NCBI GenBank assembly: GCA_013813825.1 | Contig: JACCRA010000078.1 | Location: 1 to 5,277, forward strand | Length of the DNA stretch: 5,277 bases | Direction of reading: 5' to 3' | From: Pyrinomonadaceae bacterium | GTDB lineage: Bacteria > Acidobacteriota > Blastocatellia > Pyrinomonadales > Pyrinomonadaceae | Shown here: positions 4,900 to 5,277 of the stretch, piece by piece | How positions within the stretch are numbered: the first letter of the stretch is position 1 | How the letters are laid out: every line of letters begins with the position of its first letter | The notes under the pieces: generated by a model | Seen by the model: only the letters and a program-made list of their open reading frames with translations | Told to the model about the DNA's origin: nothing | Database searches by the model: none | Program-made: the position numbers and the translations under genes

Positions 4900-4975
4900 A
4901 CCGTCGCTGCTATCGCTCATCATCTCACCTGACACTTTTGGTTTGTGACTCGCTGACGCTTGCGCCCTCGCACGT

Positions 4976-5164
4976 TCACGCGCGTCCGGTGCGTCCCGCA
5001 AGGCTTGCGACCGCAGCGCCCAACTCGGTCGGGTCAACCGGTTTCGGGATATGCAACTGAAAGCCTGCCAGCAAAGCGCGCTTGCGGTCTTCCGCGCCCG
5101 CGTAGGCAGTGAGCGCCGCCGCCGGAATGCGCCCGCCCCGTTCAGCAGACAACGCTCTTATCCG
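4976..5164 (-). pseudogene. C-terminal remnant of a response-regulator receiver domain
   Basis: The minus strand from about 5164 down to the TGA at 4978-4976 reads '[21 protein letters not shown]', then '[20 protein letters not shown]', then '[14 protein letters not shown]' and 'AGRTGRA'. This is the last third of a CheY-like receiver domain. It has the conserved Thr/Ala of beta-4 ('ALTAYA'), the 'AGF' turn and the invariant Lys-Pro of beta-5 ('PKPVDP'). Such tails are typical of receiver domains at the end of hybrid histidine kinases that relay phosphate from His to Asp. The phosphorylated Asp and the N-terminal two-thirds are missing. Upstream of 'RIRAL' the frame no longer resembles a receiver and meets a stop at 5224-5222, and no start codon is available. 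It is most likely the 3' end of a kinase or regulator gene cut by a rearrangement. Confidence 0.75.
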
Positions 5165-5277
5165 AGCGCACGGTCTTCGACCTGAAACTGGCGCATGACG
5201 CCGCGGTAGCCCTGTCCAAGCTCAAGCGCGCTCGCCGGGAGATGTCGGACTTGCTCCGCGAGTGGTTACTATTCATC
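5165..5277 (+). other. Possible coding fragment on the plus strand, running off the right edge
   Basis: From about 5164 the plus strand reads '[18 protein letters not shown]' and then '[20 protein letters not shown]' with no stop. Third codon positions are overwhelmingly G or C, as in the genuine genes here. The minus-strand frames in the same interval are interrupted or biased the wrong way. No start codon with a ribosome binding site is visible, so this would be the interior of a gene or a fragment joined to the receiver-domain remnant at about 5150-5165. I do not recognise the protein; the composition suggests a charged amphipathic helix. Confidence 0.3.

Noticed and set aside
1..5277. CRISPR array, tRNA, rRNA, toxin-antitoxin or defence system
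   Set aside because: I looked for regularly spaced repeats, cloverleaf-like segments, small overlapping gene pairs and defence motifs and found none that stand up.

Overview
The window looks like a piece of a GC-rich Gram-negative chromosome that has been repeatedly remodelled by IS6-family insertion sequences. The evidence for a Gram-negative host is a PEP-CTERM (exosortase-sorted) secreted protein, an exported Amidase_3 hydrolase carrying TolB/PD40-type propeller repeats, and a response-regulator tail of the '[13 protein letters not shown]...EDR' type. This combination is common in soil Acidobacteriota (Blastocatellia-like). That placement is an inference from protein style, not from a marker gene, and I hold it with low to moderate confidence.

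Layout, left to right. (1) At the extreme left, the first ten codons of a minus-strand gene leave the window, preceded by a strong ribosome binding site. (2) About 430 bp follow without a convincing gene, holding a 14-bp inverted repeat. (3) At 460-733 is the left third of an IS6-family element: its left terminal repeat and the N-terminal, DNA-binding part of the transposase. It is cut off just before the catalytic domain. (4) Abutting it at 734-852 is a 119-bp MITE-like unit bounded by perfect 16-bp inverted repeats of IS6 type. (5) Two plus-strand genes for exported proteins come next: a 211-aa PEP-CTERM protein and a 382-aa N-acetylmuramoyl-L-alanine amidase fused to a propeller-like tail. 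A possible terminator lies between them. (6) A 290-bp gene-free stretch ends in a very strong intrinsic terminator at 3198-3228. (7) A complete 859-bp IS6-family element lies at 3272-4130, with an apparently intact 234-aa DDE transposase. (8) On the minus strand is a YggT-family membrane protein with an unusual charged N-terminal extension. (9) The right end holds the C-terminal third of a response-regulator receiver domain (minus strand), cut off at about 5164. Beyond that point the sequence looks coding on the plus strand instead, which suggests a rearrangement junction.

The PEP-CTERM protein and the amidase are both predicted to cross the inner membrane and act in or on the envelope. YggT-family proteins are also envelope or division associated. 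Nothing in the sequence shows that the three act together. The strongest theme is mobile DNA: one intact and one truncated IS6 copy in the same orientation, plus a small element with matching ends, bracket the two exported-protein genes in the manner of an IS6 'pseudo-compound' structure. None of the element edges I checked carries the 8-bp target duplication expected of a simple IS6 insertion. I see no CRISPR array, tRNA, rRNA or defence system.
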